A program made the position numbers and the translations under genes. Below, piece after piece: positions 20,242 through 31,309 of a DNA stretch of 64,000 nt (the stretch's first letter is position 1; each line of letters opens with the position of its first letter). Origin of the DNA: Isochrysis galbana. Taxonomy: Eukaryota; Haptophyta; Isochrysidales; Isochrysidaceae. The stretch is taken from the NCBI GenBank assembly GCA_018136815.1, contig CM030944.1, forward strand, positions 2,253,345-2,317,344, written 5' to 3'. The notes beneath the pieces are model-generated. The model had not been told where the DNA came from. It saw nothing but the letters and a program-made list of their open reading frames with translations, and ran no database searches.

Positions 20242-21911
20242 CTACTGCGGGGGGTCGCCGATTTTCTGCGCATCTTCCTCCGCGTTCTCTTTGGCCGGCA
20301 GCCAGAATCCATAGCACTCTTCACCCAGTCGCTCGAGGCTGCGCTCGAGGTTGAGCCGATCTGCTATCTGCATCTGACGTTGCGAATCAGCTTCACGGAC
20401 AGCGTCCCGCCAGCTTGCAAGGGTCGCGTCTGGGGGACGGGAGTCCAGTTTGGCGTGTGCCCAAACAAGAGTGACCAACTGATAGCGTGGGCGGGGAATA
20501 AAAAAAGTTGGCACGATGCAGTGGGCAATGCCCTTGCGCTTCACCCATCTTGCCACGCCAGGAGTCACAACAGTTGCCGGCGGGATGCTTCCAACGGAAA
20601 CAGACCGCGGACCAAGCGGCTCGTGGAAAGGTTCTCAATGATACCGCATAGCATCAGGCCTTGTAAAAATAGAGCAAAAGCGGGAGATCAAGGCATTCGT
20701 TTCACCTGGCGCGATGAGAAATCAGAGAGGGACCTCTCCGGGGTGGCGAGAGTAGAGAGGTGGGCGAGGAGTGCCCGGGCCTCTTCGGGTGAGCACGATT
20801 CCCCCTCTGCAGTACCCATCATTGCGCACGCATATGCGATATCTGCGACCTACGAGGGGCAATATGAGGGTGCACTATCAATCTTGGCAGCATTGCTCAA
20901 CACTAGCGAAGTCCGACGTCACTGGAGCGGTATAGGAGCTCGTGGCGGCGCATTTAGCGAATATGTTTGAGAGAGCCCGAAAGCGCCGGAGCAGCGACTG
21001 GGCAAGCGGCGACTCACTTCGACAGGCTTGCATTGCAAGAAGATCTTCTCGTTCTGCAAGCGCTTCATGACGGCGGGCAATAGTGTCGCCGTTGGCTGAC
21101 GCAGCTTCGCGAAGCCCCACAATAGGTTGGCGCAATTTTGAGGGTTGAACTCTGCGCAAGCGACCTTCGCCTGATCTTCAATCGCGACCAGAAGATTCAC
21201 CTGGATATGCACGACAGATACAATTCAGACTGGCAAGCGAGTGCTCAGAGTAATGTCTCTACTACAAGCTAGTGAAATGTCTGGCAAGGGATTGCGACAA
21301 GCTTTAAGGATAGGCCACAGGAGATGGGCATGCGCGCAGCGCACCGGCTTGCACTCGAGAGTTGCGAACGCCCATGTGACAATCGAGAGTTGGTGTGGTG
21401 CAAAGGATTTGCGCTCAAGATGATGCACGACGCGCAGCAGGATGGGCTTGAGGAGAATCGGTGGCCAGTGTCGGAGGGTGGCACAAGACCAGAGCAGGTC
21501 CGCTGTTTGGCGCGGAGTGAACTCATCGGCACGCTTGACCACGGCTGTGAGCAACGCCTCGAAGCGCGCGTCGCGCAGCAGGGCGTCCCGCTCTGCGCGG
21601 TTCTTTTTCTCAAGTGAGGCGAGTCGGTGGAGCGAGGTAGCGATGTTGACAGCATTCATGAGGTTAGCGTACTCTGTGACGAGCTCGAGGACGGCTTCCT
21701 TATCCTTCGTCTCAACGAGCAGCTGATTGATCGCCCCGCACTTTGAGGCGGCAACCGCGCCAATCAGCGCCTCGATCGGGCCGCCAACCGCCTGTGGCGC
21801 AACAGGCGCCACCGGCCGCTCAGCGCTCAGTGGGTGGGGAGCACGCACAGAGGCGCGGCCAGCGGGGAGCGGGCTCAGTACAAGCCCAAGCGCAACGAGA
21901 GAGAGTAGCAT
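20242..21911 (-). CDS. Organellar helical-repeat (OPR/FASTK-like) protein, 4 exons
   Basis: Exons: 21911-21270, 21200-21018, 20849-20706, 20478-20242, totalling 1,206 nt in frame, 401 residues. All internal junctions are phase 0. Intron 1 (69 bp) uses a GC donor; introns 2 and 3 (168, 227 bp) are GT-AG. The ATG at 21911 opens a hydrophobic signal (MLLSLVALGLVLSPLPAG) followed by an Arg/Pro-rich stretch, fitting plastid import through the ER. Degenerate 35-40-residue helical repeats follow, with signatures 'FTPRQTADLLWSCATLRHW', 'FAPHQLSIVTWAFATLE', 'FNPQNCANLLWGFAKLR', and near the end 'QLVTLVWAHAKL'. This pattern is typical of octotricopeptide/FAST-kinase-like organelle RNA-binding proteins. 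No RAP domain is seen. An RNA processing or stability role is inferred. Confidence 0.8.
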
Positions 21912-23110
21912 CGCTCAGAGGGCGAGGTTGGGGGCTAATGCTTGGCTTCGAGCTGGGGGAGAGGGGTAGGGGTGGAGGGCGGAGGGGAAGAGAGCGAGCG
22001 AGCGAGGCAGCCACGGCGCCGCCCTCCCTCTTTCTCTCCTCCACCTGGGGGGCGGTGGTCGAGGGGCAGGCGCGGGGATGCACCTCACTCTCTCTGCGGG
22101 GCAGAGAAGGAAAGGGAATGAAGGGGGAAGAAGAAGAGGGCGAGATTGGGCGGCTGCGCGGCCGCGAGGAGCCACGCGGAGGATGCGATGTGGAAGAGAG
22201 AGGACACAGAGAATAGAATAGGAGAAAAAAAGAGAGTTCCGCGAAAAGGGCGGATGAGATCGCCTCGCTCATCTCGCCTGTACTCTAGTAGTCTAGTAGT
22301 AGGAATAGAATATTGTACAGTTCGATGGTGGTCCTCGTAGAGCTGCAGAGCACATTCCGCACACTCCGCACCCTTCAATCCTTATCTTTCATCATGTCTC
22401 ATGTCCGCCGTGGATTATTTATATCATACTCGATACCCAGGCGTTAGAAGATGTCTTTTGCGGGGGTTTTGGAGGGTTGAAAGAACGGGCTTGAAATAAT
22501 TCTGTGGAGGGCTCTTGCAACTGCTCCACAAAATGTAAAATCGCTTCTTGGTTCCAACAAGTTGTTGAAAGAGAGCGCGCGCACTGTTGGGCCCCTCCCG
22601 CGCGAGATGCCCACGCGCCCCTTCAGAGTGCAAGAGGTGGAGGATGCTCGCCTCGCCCTAGCCCTGCACCTGCAGCTCTGCAAGTGTGCATTGCGAGGTG
22701 GAGACGGCGCAGGCAAAGGGGATTGGCCGGCTCGGGACTCGGGACTGCGCGCCACGGCGCGACCGCGTGCGATCGAGGCAGCGCGCAGCGCTCCTCGTCT
22801 TCGCCGCAGAGCCGTTGGTGCGCGTCACGCGCTCGCGCATTGGCATTGGGCCAGAGCGGCTGTCGCTCGCTCGGCTAGCTCGAAATTCGCCCTTCTGCCC
22901 AATTTTCGAGCTCTGCTCCGTGCGGAGAAAAATTCTCCGTTTAGACGTCAAACAAAAAGCTATCAATTCCACACTACTGATCGGCCGCGCGCGTCGCGCG
23001 TCGCGCCGTCACAGAGCACGCTGCAGGCTAGCGTTAAATTATAATCTAGATTGCTACCAGCCCCGGCCCTATGACCTATGATGCACGTGAAAATCCGAGG
23101 AGCCGACGAA
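21912..23110. other. Intergenic; CT leader then mixed GC DNA
   Basis: 21950-22200 is pyrimidine-rich on the minus (coding) strand, the upstream tract of the helical-repeat gene. From 22440 to 23050 there are short hairpins (for example around 'tcgaaatt..aattttcga') but no supported gene. Confidence 0.4.
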
Positions 23111-23118
23111 AACATAGA

Positions 23119-23169
23119 GAGAACACCTGCCGCCGATGCTTTGGTTGAGCATTGGCGGCAGGTGTTCTC
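23119..23169. repeat. 22-bp-arm hairpin
   Basis: Arms GAGAACACCTGCCGCCGATG+CT (23119-23140) and its inverse (23148-23169) pair with a single mismatch around a 7-nt loop TTGGTTG. It stands alone, next to the decayed retroelement/methyltransferase block. It could be a transposon-end hairpin, a small-RNA precursor, or a tiny inverted duplication. Confidence 0.75.
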
Positions 23170-23683
23170 CCTGCCTCACAGCGTCGAAAGACGAGTCGGG
23201 AATCTGACGTTTGGGGCGCCAAAGGCATTGTAGGTACGGGCTTGGTCGACCTGCGCCAGAGCGGGCGCGATCGGCAGCGCACCTGTCTCGCCAGCGGCCA
23301 ACAAACTTTTGTCGACCAGCGAGCAGCGTCGAGCGCCATGGATGGCGTCCTGGTGCTCTAGCTCCTTGTCAGTCGCGAGTTCGGGCGAATCGCGAATCCT
23401 GCGGGGCGAGCGTCGGGACAGTCAAGGAGCATCCTGTGACGGCCGAATCGGCCGTGTGCGAGCTGTGTGTGGTGCGCATGTGCATTCGCGGACGTCATCG
23501 CTGGGGCACCAGGCACCAGGGTTTGAAATTTGCTTTATAGGCAATATGGGGCGTCAGACCCCTAATTTAATAAGTGTGTAAGCACCTTTCTTTTAGGGTA
23601 AAGAAACACATCTCTCAGTGGGAGCGACGTCCAGTTCGGCTCGTGTGAGCCGCCGGAGCGTGTGCAAGGAGGGGGCCGCCATT

Positions 23684-24290
23684 GCACCGGCAATGCCCAC
23701 ATAGGTGCGGCTGCGAAGGGCGCCACGGTGGGGCGACGGCGATAGATCCGCCATAGCGGATAGACGTCCCTCGACAATCTTCGAAGGCTGCAAGGACGGG
23801 AGTGAAGCCGTCAGGTACAGGCCAGTTGCCTTTTGATGGCCCGTGCCGTGCTGCCACGGCTGCACAAACTGCCGCGGTCGCAACCCCCCGACTAAGGCAG
23901 AGGCTTCCGCGTGCATTCGAGGATTTTCGACGGCAACGAAAGGCGCGTCGGCGCTTGCCATGGCGAGGAAGACTCTAGCGGCGGATTCGAGAGCCTGGCG
24001 ACGTCCCGGTTCCCGATCGAGCCACTGACCACTGACAACTCACCGCCGACAAATACGTGCACGGCGGATGCGCGACCACGAGGTCCCAACCGAGGTTTTG
24101 AATGTGAAGAGCATCTCCGCAGAAGTGGGGAATGTAGTCGATCTCCGACGGTCGTAGATCGCACGTCGCGACGTGCGCTCCGGCAAGTCCGCTGTGATTG
24201 CACCCGGTGGGTGCCGAATGCAGCGGACAAAGGCTCGCCATCCGCCACGAGCTGATCGAAGCCAATCGTGGAGATGGCAGCCGGAGTAAT
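23684..24290 (-). pseudogene. Phage-type DNA cytosine methyltransferase, decayed retroelement copy
   Basis: Minus-strand order: 'GAHVATCDLRPSEIDYIPHF' and 'NLGWDLVVAHPPCTYLS' (the Cys of the PPC motif at 24059-24061), a frame break, 'DREPGRRQALESAARVFLAM', 'APFVAVENPRMHAEA' (ENP motif) and 'QPWQHGTGHQKATGLYL', ending 'RSRTYVGIAGAMA'. These are the ordered landmarks of the compact C5 methyltransferases found in phages and large viruses: SAM-site Asp, PPC nucleophile, ENP, QPWQ.G, RS.T..GIA.AMA. The frame break coincides with a tandem 7-bp duplication CCACTGA at 24022-24035. The 23686-23926 part matches the 63749-64000 copy with one or two differences, then stops at 23684 where unrelated sequence begins. 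The first ~50 residues are not readable in one frame. Confidence 0.75.
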
Positions 24291-24302
24291 GGCATTACGT
24301 AA

Positions 24303-25560
24303 TGGGTGCCATTGGCGCAGCCTCAGTGGTCGTGGGATCACTCGGGAATCCCACGGGAACAGAAGCTGCAGCGGGCAGAGAAGGTTCCTTGAGAGGTTCC
24401 TCCTCTGCGGCCGAGGACGGAAGCTTCGATTTCGTGCAAATAGCGGCAATCAACGGAAAAAGAGAAACAATCTGCAACAACAACGAAAGCGAGGGAATGA
24501 TTCCGAAGACACGCGAGATGCAGTGAGCTACGATCCTTGATGACTCTATTATTAGAGTGGGGAAGAGAAGTCACATAGGGGGGAGGGGGGGGAAAGGCAG
24601 CGGACGGAGCGTCGAGCGACGGCAGCGAGCGACAGAGTCATGATGAGCGAGAAGGAGATCGACCTCCGCCGCACCGAGCTCCGGAAGTACATCTCGAAGG
24701 CGCGCGATGGCTACATGACGAAGGGGTGTGTGAAGCGGTCAATGACGCCGTGGGTGCACGTCCCAAGCGAGGTCGATGCCGGCCCCTCGTGCACGAGCAC
24801 GAGGGCGGTACCGCGGCAGTGTAGGGGCCAGGCCCGGAGGCCTTCCCTATTGGAGTGTCCCGCTGGTGGAGTGTGGTGGATGTGGCCGTGGAAGGTGAGG
24901 TGAGTGTTGTGGTCCAGCATGGTGGTCTCCATGAGGTCTGTGCGTGCGCTGTTCGCGGTGATGCGGGGGCGTGGTGTGGCGGCTCCTGTGCCCACCTGGC
25001 TGGGCGTGTCGTCTGGGCGCGGTCGCTTCGGCGACAGCGGGGTGTCCATCAGCAGTTCGTCCATCTCAGCGAGGGCGGCGGCAGCGAGCAGCGAGGGAGG
25101 GAGGCGGCGCGCGCTCCATGACCCTATCGGTTTAACGATAGTTGTCGGGGGCCCCCGATAGCTCCTGGGGGGCGTTGGCTCCTGGGGGGTAACACATACA
25201 AGTTGAGTCAAAGTGGTCGTTTTGTAGTGGGTGTGTGCACAAGGTGGGTCGGACTGTGGTCGTTTTGACCGGGGGTCAGTTGTAAGTTTAGTCCAGTTGG
25301 TCACTTGACATTTTTTCTGAGTCGCGGTCGCGGTCGACTAAAGAGTGGCCATCGCCGTTGTGGATTTCTGGAACGCGCGGGAAGGGGGCCGTTGATTGTA
25401 AACCGAGGGACCTCCGAAACATCCGACCGCCGCCAACAGACGATCAAGGATTCCTAAGCAGAAGTTTGTTGGAACCTTACATATAAAAGATTCTTTCTCC
25501 CTTCGCTGGAAGCGATCAGAGAGGTCTCCATAAGCCGAGAGAGACCTCCGATACCCTTAG
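24303..25560. other. Repeat-rich interval with a short ORF and a MERA relic
   Basis: A 12-nt palindrome CATTACGTAATG lies at 24291-24302. An ORF from 24640 (MMSEKEIDLRRTELRKYISK...) reads plausibly for about 38 codons, then runs into the 85-nt repeat at 24779-24866, so it may be a truncated 5' end of something. At 25119-25141 a minus-strand ATGGAGCGCGCG start sits 4 nt behind CTATCGTTAAACCGATAG; its frame soon stops, though 'SPKRPRPDD' appears in a shifted frame. No intact gene. Confidence 0.45.
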
Positions 25561-25640
25561 AGTACGGTTCTGTGCTCCAGAAGTCCATCGGACATTGGTT
25601 GCTCCTTGTCAGCTTCTCCTACTCTTTCTCTTACTCCGAA

Positions 25641-26492
25641 ATGGTTGTGCTCAATGGACTCGACACCCAGCTCGTCAACACGGCCGACCTCGCCTTCCAG
25701 GCTGACCCGATGTATAAGCCAGACAAGGCCGACTTGCACACGTGCCCGCTCGAGAAGGATGGCTGGACACTGGCGCACAATGCGCTGCGTGCAGAGCTCG
25801 CGCAGCTCAAGCTCATGATCAAGACAGTGGGCAACCGCCAGCTGGAGACGTGGGAGATCAAGGCTTTCCAGCGCTTTTGGCAGCTCCACAAGGACCACAT
25901 TCACGATCACCATGCTAACGAGGACGAGATCTTCACGCCGCTGATGGCTAAACGCATCAAGGTCCCATCGCGCCTTACTTCTGACCACGAGATAATTGTG
26001 AAGCACCTAGAGCACCTGGATCCGAAGTTCCAGGAGCTAACGAACGGTGCTCAACTCCGAGAGGCTATTGAGGCATACGGCAACGACTTGTTGCCCCATC
26101 TCATCGAGGAGGAGAAAGTCTCTCTACCCCTCGTACGTGCATACTTCACACCACAGGAATACGATGCCATGACGCAAAAGGTTCTCGCGAAAATACCATT
26201 GCTGGTGAAAGGCGCCATCTTCTACTGGATGGCGTCGTGCGATCCCAACAACGGTAACACAGAAGGCATCACACTTGCTACCATCAAGCAGGCTACGACG
26301 TCTTTTCTTCTCTCGGCTGGAGTACCGCCGTTTGTACCCCCAATTGCGTGGCACATGGAGTTGAAATCTGGCGTCAAGCAGTACATGAGCGGTGTGGCAG
26401 CAGAGGTCGCCGGGTTGATCAGTGGCAAGCCACCGGTGGCAGACAAGCACGTGTCATGTTTCTCCCGCTGTTTATCCATGACCTCTGCCTAG
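25641..26492 (+). CDS. Hemerythrin/HHE-domain protein
   Basis: 283 residues from the ATG at 25641 (MVVLNGLDTQLVNTADLAFQ). The frame is open for 23 codons upstream but has only a GTG. The HHE cation-binding four-helix pattern is clear: 'WTLAHNALRAEL' (His helix 1), 'FWQLHKDHIHDHHANEDEIF' (H..HE helix 2), 'SDHEIIVKHLEHL' (helix 3), and 'LPHLIEEEKVSLP' (H...E helix 4). Such domains bind a di-iron centre and sense or store O2, NO or iron. The C-terminal third ('IFYWMASC', 'VPPIAWHMELKSGVKQYMSG') is an extension common in algal HHE proteins and of unknown role. The end after 'KPPVADKHV' may hide an intron donor, so the exact C-terminus is uncertain. A CT-rich leader precedes the start. Confidence 0.85.
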   Translation: MVVLNGLDTQLVNTADLAFQADPMYKPDKADLHTCPLEKDGWTLAHNALRAELAQLKLMIKTVGNRQLETWEIKAFQRFWQLHKDHIHDHHANEDEIFTPLMAKRIKVPSRLTSDHEIIVKHLEHLDPKFQELTNGAQLREAIEAYGNDLLPHLIEEEKVSLPLVRAYFTPQEYDAMTQKVLAKIPLLVKGAIFYWMASCDPNNGNTEGITLATIKQATTSFLLSAGVPPFVPPIAWHMELKSGVKQYMSGVAAEVAGLISGKPPVADKHVSCFSRCLSMTSA

Positions 26493-28115
26493 CTTGTTGA
26501 TAAGCTGCCTGTTTCGCTTACATGAGGGGAGCTTGTTGCACAGGGGATTTCGGGAGGAACGAGAAATTGTGCTCTTGTTGGTCTTTTCGAGATCTCTTCT
26601 GCACGATCAGGCATCAGGGTGGGCAAAGTGCAATCCTCGAAGAGAGTGCATCTGAAAGTACTTCAGAGGCTGGGGGTTCAAACGCGGGACGCTGTGGTGC
26701 AACGTTTCCGAACTATTGAAAGTTTAAACGGCGTACTAATTGTGTTGTTGGTCGTTGTCGTGGGATTGAACAACTATGGTATGCGAAAAGGGAGAACTGT
26801 TATTATATTTTGAGACAACTATCGTTAAAACGATAGGGTCATGGAGCGCGCGCCGCTCCCCTCCTCCCTCCTCGCCCACCCCGCCGCGCCGACCGATCAG
26901 GACATGACAGCCTTGTGATTGTGCACGCCGTGAGAGCGAGACGCCTCGATCGACGCCTCCGCAACTTTCTGCTTTCTGCGCACGCCGGCGTGCAATCACG
27001 TGCGCACGGCGTGCACCCCTCATAGGGGAAACGTTCCCATACGCACGTACGGCGTCCCCGTGGGGGAACCGCGGAGGGAAAACCCCCGGGCACCCCCTGG
27101 GACCATGGGATACCTTCAGCCAGTATGGGATGGCAACAATAACGTGAACTGGGGGTGGGGTAGAGGAGGATCTCCTCCGCCTACCACCCGAGAGGGAACG
27201 CTCCCCCCCCCCCCCCCCCCGGGGTGCGGATGGGAACCCCCGGGGTACCCTCTGGGACAATGGGTTACTTTTACAGTATGGGGTGACAACAATCACGTAA
27301 ACTGAGCGGGAGAGAGCTGAAATCCCCAAAAAAAGGTGAGTCGAGACCTCCGCCAACAGCTCCGTCGGAGCTGACCGTTGCGAGAAGGTGTGGCCCGGTG
27401 CGAAATGGCGGTGGGGATTAGGAATCGCAATTCTGGGCGTCTCCTCTCCAAGGACGCGAGGGCGTGGGGCGGTCGGGACCGCGGCGACGCGATCGGGGGT
27501 CGGGGGCGACTCGATCGGGGGCGACTCGGTAGGGCTCGTAGGTCGTAGGCGCCCCCTCTGAGGCTCCAGCGAGACGAGTCGCACTGCCACCTGCTCCGGT
27601 GGACGCGTTCGTATCGCCAGCGACTGCTCCATGGTCCATGGTAGCTGGGGGGCCGCCCTCGGTGGTGGGCCCGAAGGAGGGGAGGGGCGCGCCGGCGCGC
27701 TCCATGGGAACTGACTATAAAGTTAGTTGCACGGCACGCGCAACACATACAGACGTCAAGCAGCATCAAAACACCACCTTTTGACCTCCCACGTGACGCA
27801 TGCCGAGAAAGCGGCAATATGGCATCCGGTAGGGCGCTTCAACGTGACGGCTTGCCGCAGCATCATGCGGAAGCGGTGACAGCTGCTACTGCAAAGAGAT
27901 CTACAATTGCCCATCAAAGGCCCACAATATGAAGAGAAGAAGAAATGGGCCATATTTGAAATTCCGCCTAGAGGAGAAGTGTACAAGGGAGTAGTCGTAC
28001 AAAGCATGATTAGTAACCGCGAGCGAGCGCGCCTAGCGCGACCTCTGCCACGGGACAACACATCATCGGTGGAATCATATTCAATGCACGTCCTCGTCGT
28101 AGTTGCTAGAGCAAC
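26493..28115. other. Repeat-derived interval between HHE and clpX
   Basis: Contains two MERA-type starts: 26841 (+), 4 nt after CTATCGTTAAAACGATAG (26819-26836) with an ORF of about 26 codons, and 27705 (-). A G/C-rich direct duplication with 'tgggaccatgggataccttcagccagtatgg'-like phrases occurs at about 27085-27150 and 27230-27295. Nothing else is supported. Confidence 0.5.
27418..27705 (-). pseudogene. MERA-family repeat ORF, short copy
   Basis: ORF of 95 residues beginning MERAGAPLPSFGPTTEGGPP, alike in its first 20 residues to the copies at 48066 and 54593. A palindrome-like CTAACTTTATAGTCAG lies 5 nt upstream (27711-27726), the same spacing as in those copies. The remainder is Arg/Pro/Asp-rich with a 'VAPDR' duplication and does not match the longer copies, so this one is truncated or diverged. 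Confidence 0.5.
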
Positions 28116-30838
28116 TCAACCCACGGCCGACAACTTGTCCTCCTCATCGAATTCACTCCCCGCCTCGAGTTTTGCGGCAGCAGTCGCTTCCTCTGCGACG
28201 GCGCGGCGTGCAGAGAGCGGCCACAACTCCAAAGGTGTTCCATCCGTCACGGCTACCTCAGTGAGGACGGCATGGTGAACGCCAGCGGCCCGCCAGCTGA
28301 TCGTGCACAAGCGGTGGGGAGTACAGCATGTCAAGCAATGGGGTTACATATTTGCCAAGAGCCGGCTACACATGTGCAAAGAGACCTCGTGATGGGATTC
28401 CACACACGGGTGCGGTTCGACGACGCGTCAAAAGACGCACCTCGGTAAGTCGTACATCGAGTCCTGAAGCACAGCCTCCGCAATCGAACGAAGGCCACGC
28501 GCGCCAGTGGCTGACGCCTTGGCACGGCGTGCGATGGCGCGTAGCGCTCCAAGGGTCACGTGCAATTGTACTCCATCGGCCTCAAAGAGGGCAGAGTACC
28601 TACGACGCAAGGAAGAGCGAAAGGTTTCGCGCACAAGAGACGGGCAGCCGCAGTCTGGAGACTTCGTGAGGCATGCTGCGCCGGAGCGCGCACGTGCGTG
28701 AAGGACTGACAATCTAGCACAGTCGGGTCGTGGATGGGGCTTGCATGCAATCGTAGCAATGATCCTCACTGCTTGAGAAGGGCGTTTCGAGGGCGAGACA
28801 TGACGTCGACCATTTGTTCCTCGGTGAGCTCGTGCAGTTGGGTGGTGACAGGGAAGCGACCCACGAATTCGGGTAAGAAGCCAAAGTTGATCAAGTCTTC
28901 CACCTATTTAGTAGGACGGGTGCGACGATGGTGGGACAATGGTATTGGGACAACAGATGCGGCGATCAATCTAGTCTACCCACCGAGGAAGTTGTCCAAG
29001 AATTCCTGCGTGCTCAACACTCCTGTAGGCATGTTCCAATTCTCGCCAATCGGCAAGCAGCTTTGTCTCCTCTGAGCAAGTCGTTCCTGATCTATCTCAG
29101 CGGACTATCCTAGATATTGGGACGTGAGAGAGTCACCTGCACTGGTACCGCTGAGCCGCCCGACGATTCTGAGGGCTTGCTACGCGGAGAAGTCTTCTGG
29201 ACAACTGCCCCTGCAAGGGACGAGGCTTCGTTGGATGGCTTGCCGATAGTCGCGTTGAAGCCGATGTGTGTCGTTTTGGCTCGAAGACGGTTGTCAATCA
29301 CCGACTGTGAGGGTAGAGGGAATGCGCGACAAAGGGGACGGGATGGTGAGCATCGAAGATTTCAAGGCGTCAGCCATGATGGCGCTAACACCGGAATGGG
29401 GTAGCACCCTACATGTAGACCAGAGAAGGCGCCGCCGCAGATGAAGAGGATATTAGAGGTGTCGATGGCCACATGTTCGCCGCGCGGATTCTTTCGCCCG
29501 CCGCGTTCAGGTACATTTACAACAGACCCTTCGAGCATCTTGAGCAAAGCCTGAGTAATGTCGGGAGGATGACTGCCACGCTTAGGAGATGTGTCCATTG
29601 AAGCTTCCATTGAAGCTCACGAAGTGCACGAGGCGAGACTCTCATCAAGCACCCCTAGTCTTATAAAGCTTGCTGCGGCCATTAGGAGCGGGCCGCGCCT
29701 GTTGGACACCCTCGCCAGAGACGTCCCTTGTTTGCGCAATGGCATCAGCTTTGCGTGCGAGCTTGTCCACCTCATCTAAGTAGACGATGCCCAACTAAAT
29801 GAAAGGGAGGGGGGGGGGGGGGGGGTGAGCAGATCACCCAACGACGGCGCCAGTATTATGGAGGATGCATGGCACCACCGCGCCCGCGAGTCATCGGTCA
29901 GGGGGCGCACTCGCCTGCGTTGCCTCAATGTTCTGTCCGGATGCCATGTACAATTTATACAGTACCGACTCGACATCCTCGCCAACATAGCCGGCTTGCG
30001 TCAAGCTTGTTGCATCAGCAATCGTGAAAGGCACATCAACGAGCCTGGCGAGAGTGCGGGCTAGCAGCGTCTTGCCCGACCCAGTGGGGCCGACCAGCAT
30101 GATGTTGGACTTGTCCATCTCAATCTTCTCGCCCTCTTCCCTCTCGAGCCCAACCAGAAAGCTTGATGCATCAGTACCCGGCGGAGGCATCGCCGCTGCA
30201 TCACCGCCACAGGCAGTGGTGTGGCAGTGACCCTCGCCATGAGAGCATTTTTTGGACGCGGTCCGAGCTGGCTCGCTGCTCCGGCTCGAAACTTCACTCC
30301 TGGGCGGTGTCGTCTCCACCGGGCTTCCTGCCCACTCAGCAGGTTGAGGCACCTCAGAATTACCCCCGATGCGCACGCGCTTATAGTGGTTGTACATTGC
30401 AACCGAGAGCGCGCGCTTGACCTCATCTTGACCGATTACGTACTTGTCAAGTTCCGCCTTGATGGTGGCGGGTGGAGGCAACCGTCCCAGTGAGAAGCTC
30501 ATGCTGCTTTCAGCAGCAGCTGCCGACACCTCAACAGCAGTGGCAGGCGTTGCTGCCTCAGCAGCTCGCGAAGCAGACCATGAGCGCGGGAGGCGCGAGC
30601 CAACGGATGCCCCGTCGCGCTGCGAGTAGATTTCACGGCAATCAACACATCCCCATAGCGGCTGGTCCTGCTGCCAGAACTTTGTAAGTGGGACGGCGCA
30701 CCGAGGGCACGCGAAGGGCTTTGATGGCCCACCAGATGCATTCCCTCCGCCACCAGTGATGGCGGAGGAAGCGCGCGAAAGGAGCGGGGGGTGGTAGAGA
30801 AGAGGGCGGATGAGCCTCGTCGCACGTCGCGCGAGCAT
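28116..30838 (-). CDS. clpX: Mitochondrial ClpX-type AAA+ protease chaperone, 7 exons
   Basis: Exons 30838-29915, 29794-29699, 29550-29413, 29304-29137, 28903-28770, 28599-28441, 28296-28116: 1,800 nt in frame, 599 residues. The N-terminus ([20 protein letters not shown]) is an Arg-rich mitochondrial presequence. A zinc site uses C44, C47, C64, C67. '[20 protein letters not shown]' starts the AAA+ core, Walker A is GPTGSGKT (250-257), and exon 2 gives Walker B 'IVYLDEVDK'. Exon 2 also has '[11 protein letters not shown]', exon 3 '[12 protein letters not shown]', exon 5 '[11 protein letters not shown]', exon 6 'TGARGLRSI' (sensor 2). ClpX unfolds substrates and feeds ClpP. Introns are 108-233 bp; the first two have GC donors and the rest GT. 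An insert of about 80 residues with Cys/His (160-235) separates the start of the core from Walker A. Confidence 0.93.
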
Positions 30839-30844
30839 CGGGGC

Positions 30845-31300
30845 AGGCGGCGGAGGAGAGGGAGGGGGGGGGAGGGGGAGAGCAAGGGAGTCGAGAGGAG
30901 GTGGACCGGCGGCTCTCGCCTCTCGCCGCCCGGTTGGGGGAGAAAGAGAGGAGAGGAGAGAGAGGAGAGGGGATGAGGGGGGAGCAGAGATAGGAGAGAG
31001 AGACAAGACAGGGGAGAGGGGGAAGGGGAGGGGAGGGAAGGGGGAGAGAGCTGAAGAAGAAGAAAGGACGGCTGTCGAGGCAAGGGGAGGGGGCGGAGGA
31101 TCGGGCGGGCGGGCGGGCGGGCGGGGAGAGAAGGGGGGGGGGGGGGGGGGAAGGGGGGGGGGGGGGGGGGGGGCTGAGGAAGAGGGGGGGGAGAGGGGGG
31201 GGGGTCCCGCCGCCGCCGCCCCCCCCCTCCTCCCCTCGAGAAGGGGGAGGGGGGGAGGAGGGGGGGAGGAGGGGGGGGAGGGGGGCGGCGGCCGTCTCCT
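30845..31300 (-). repeat. Pyrimidine-rich low-complexity leader of clpX
   Basis: On the coding (minus) strand this is almost continuous C and T, with long poly-C runs around 31133-31175 and 31240-31285 (poly-G on plus). It begins within 10 nt of the clpX start codon. The open frame through it encodes only Pro/Ser/Leu and is not considered protein. Confidence 0.6.
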
Positions 31301-31309
31301 CTCAGCCAC

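Noticed and set aside
30839-31309. N-terminal 157 codons of the long ORF over clpX
   Set aside because: Translation of a CT/poly-C tract; the ATG at 30838 gives a proper mitochondrial presequence.
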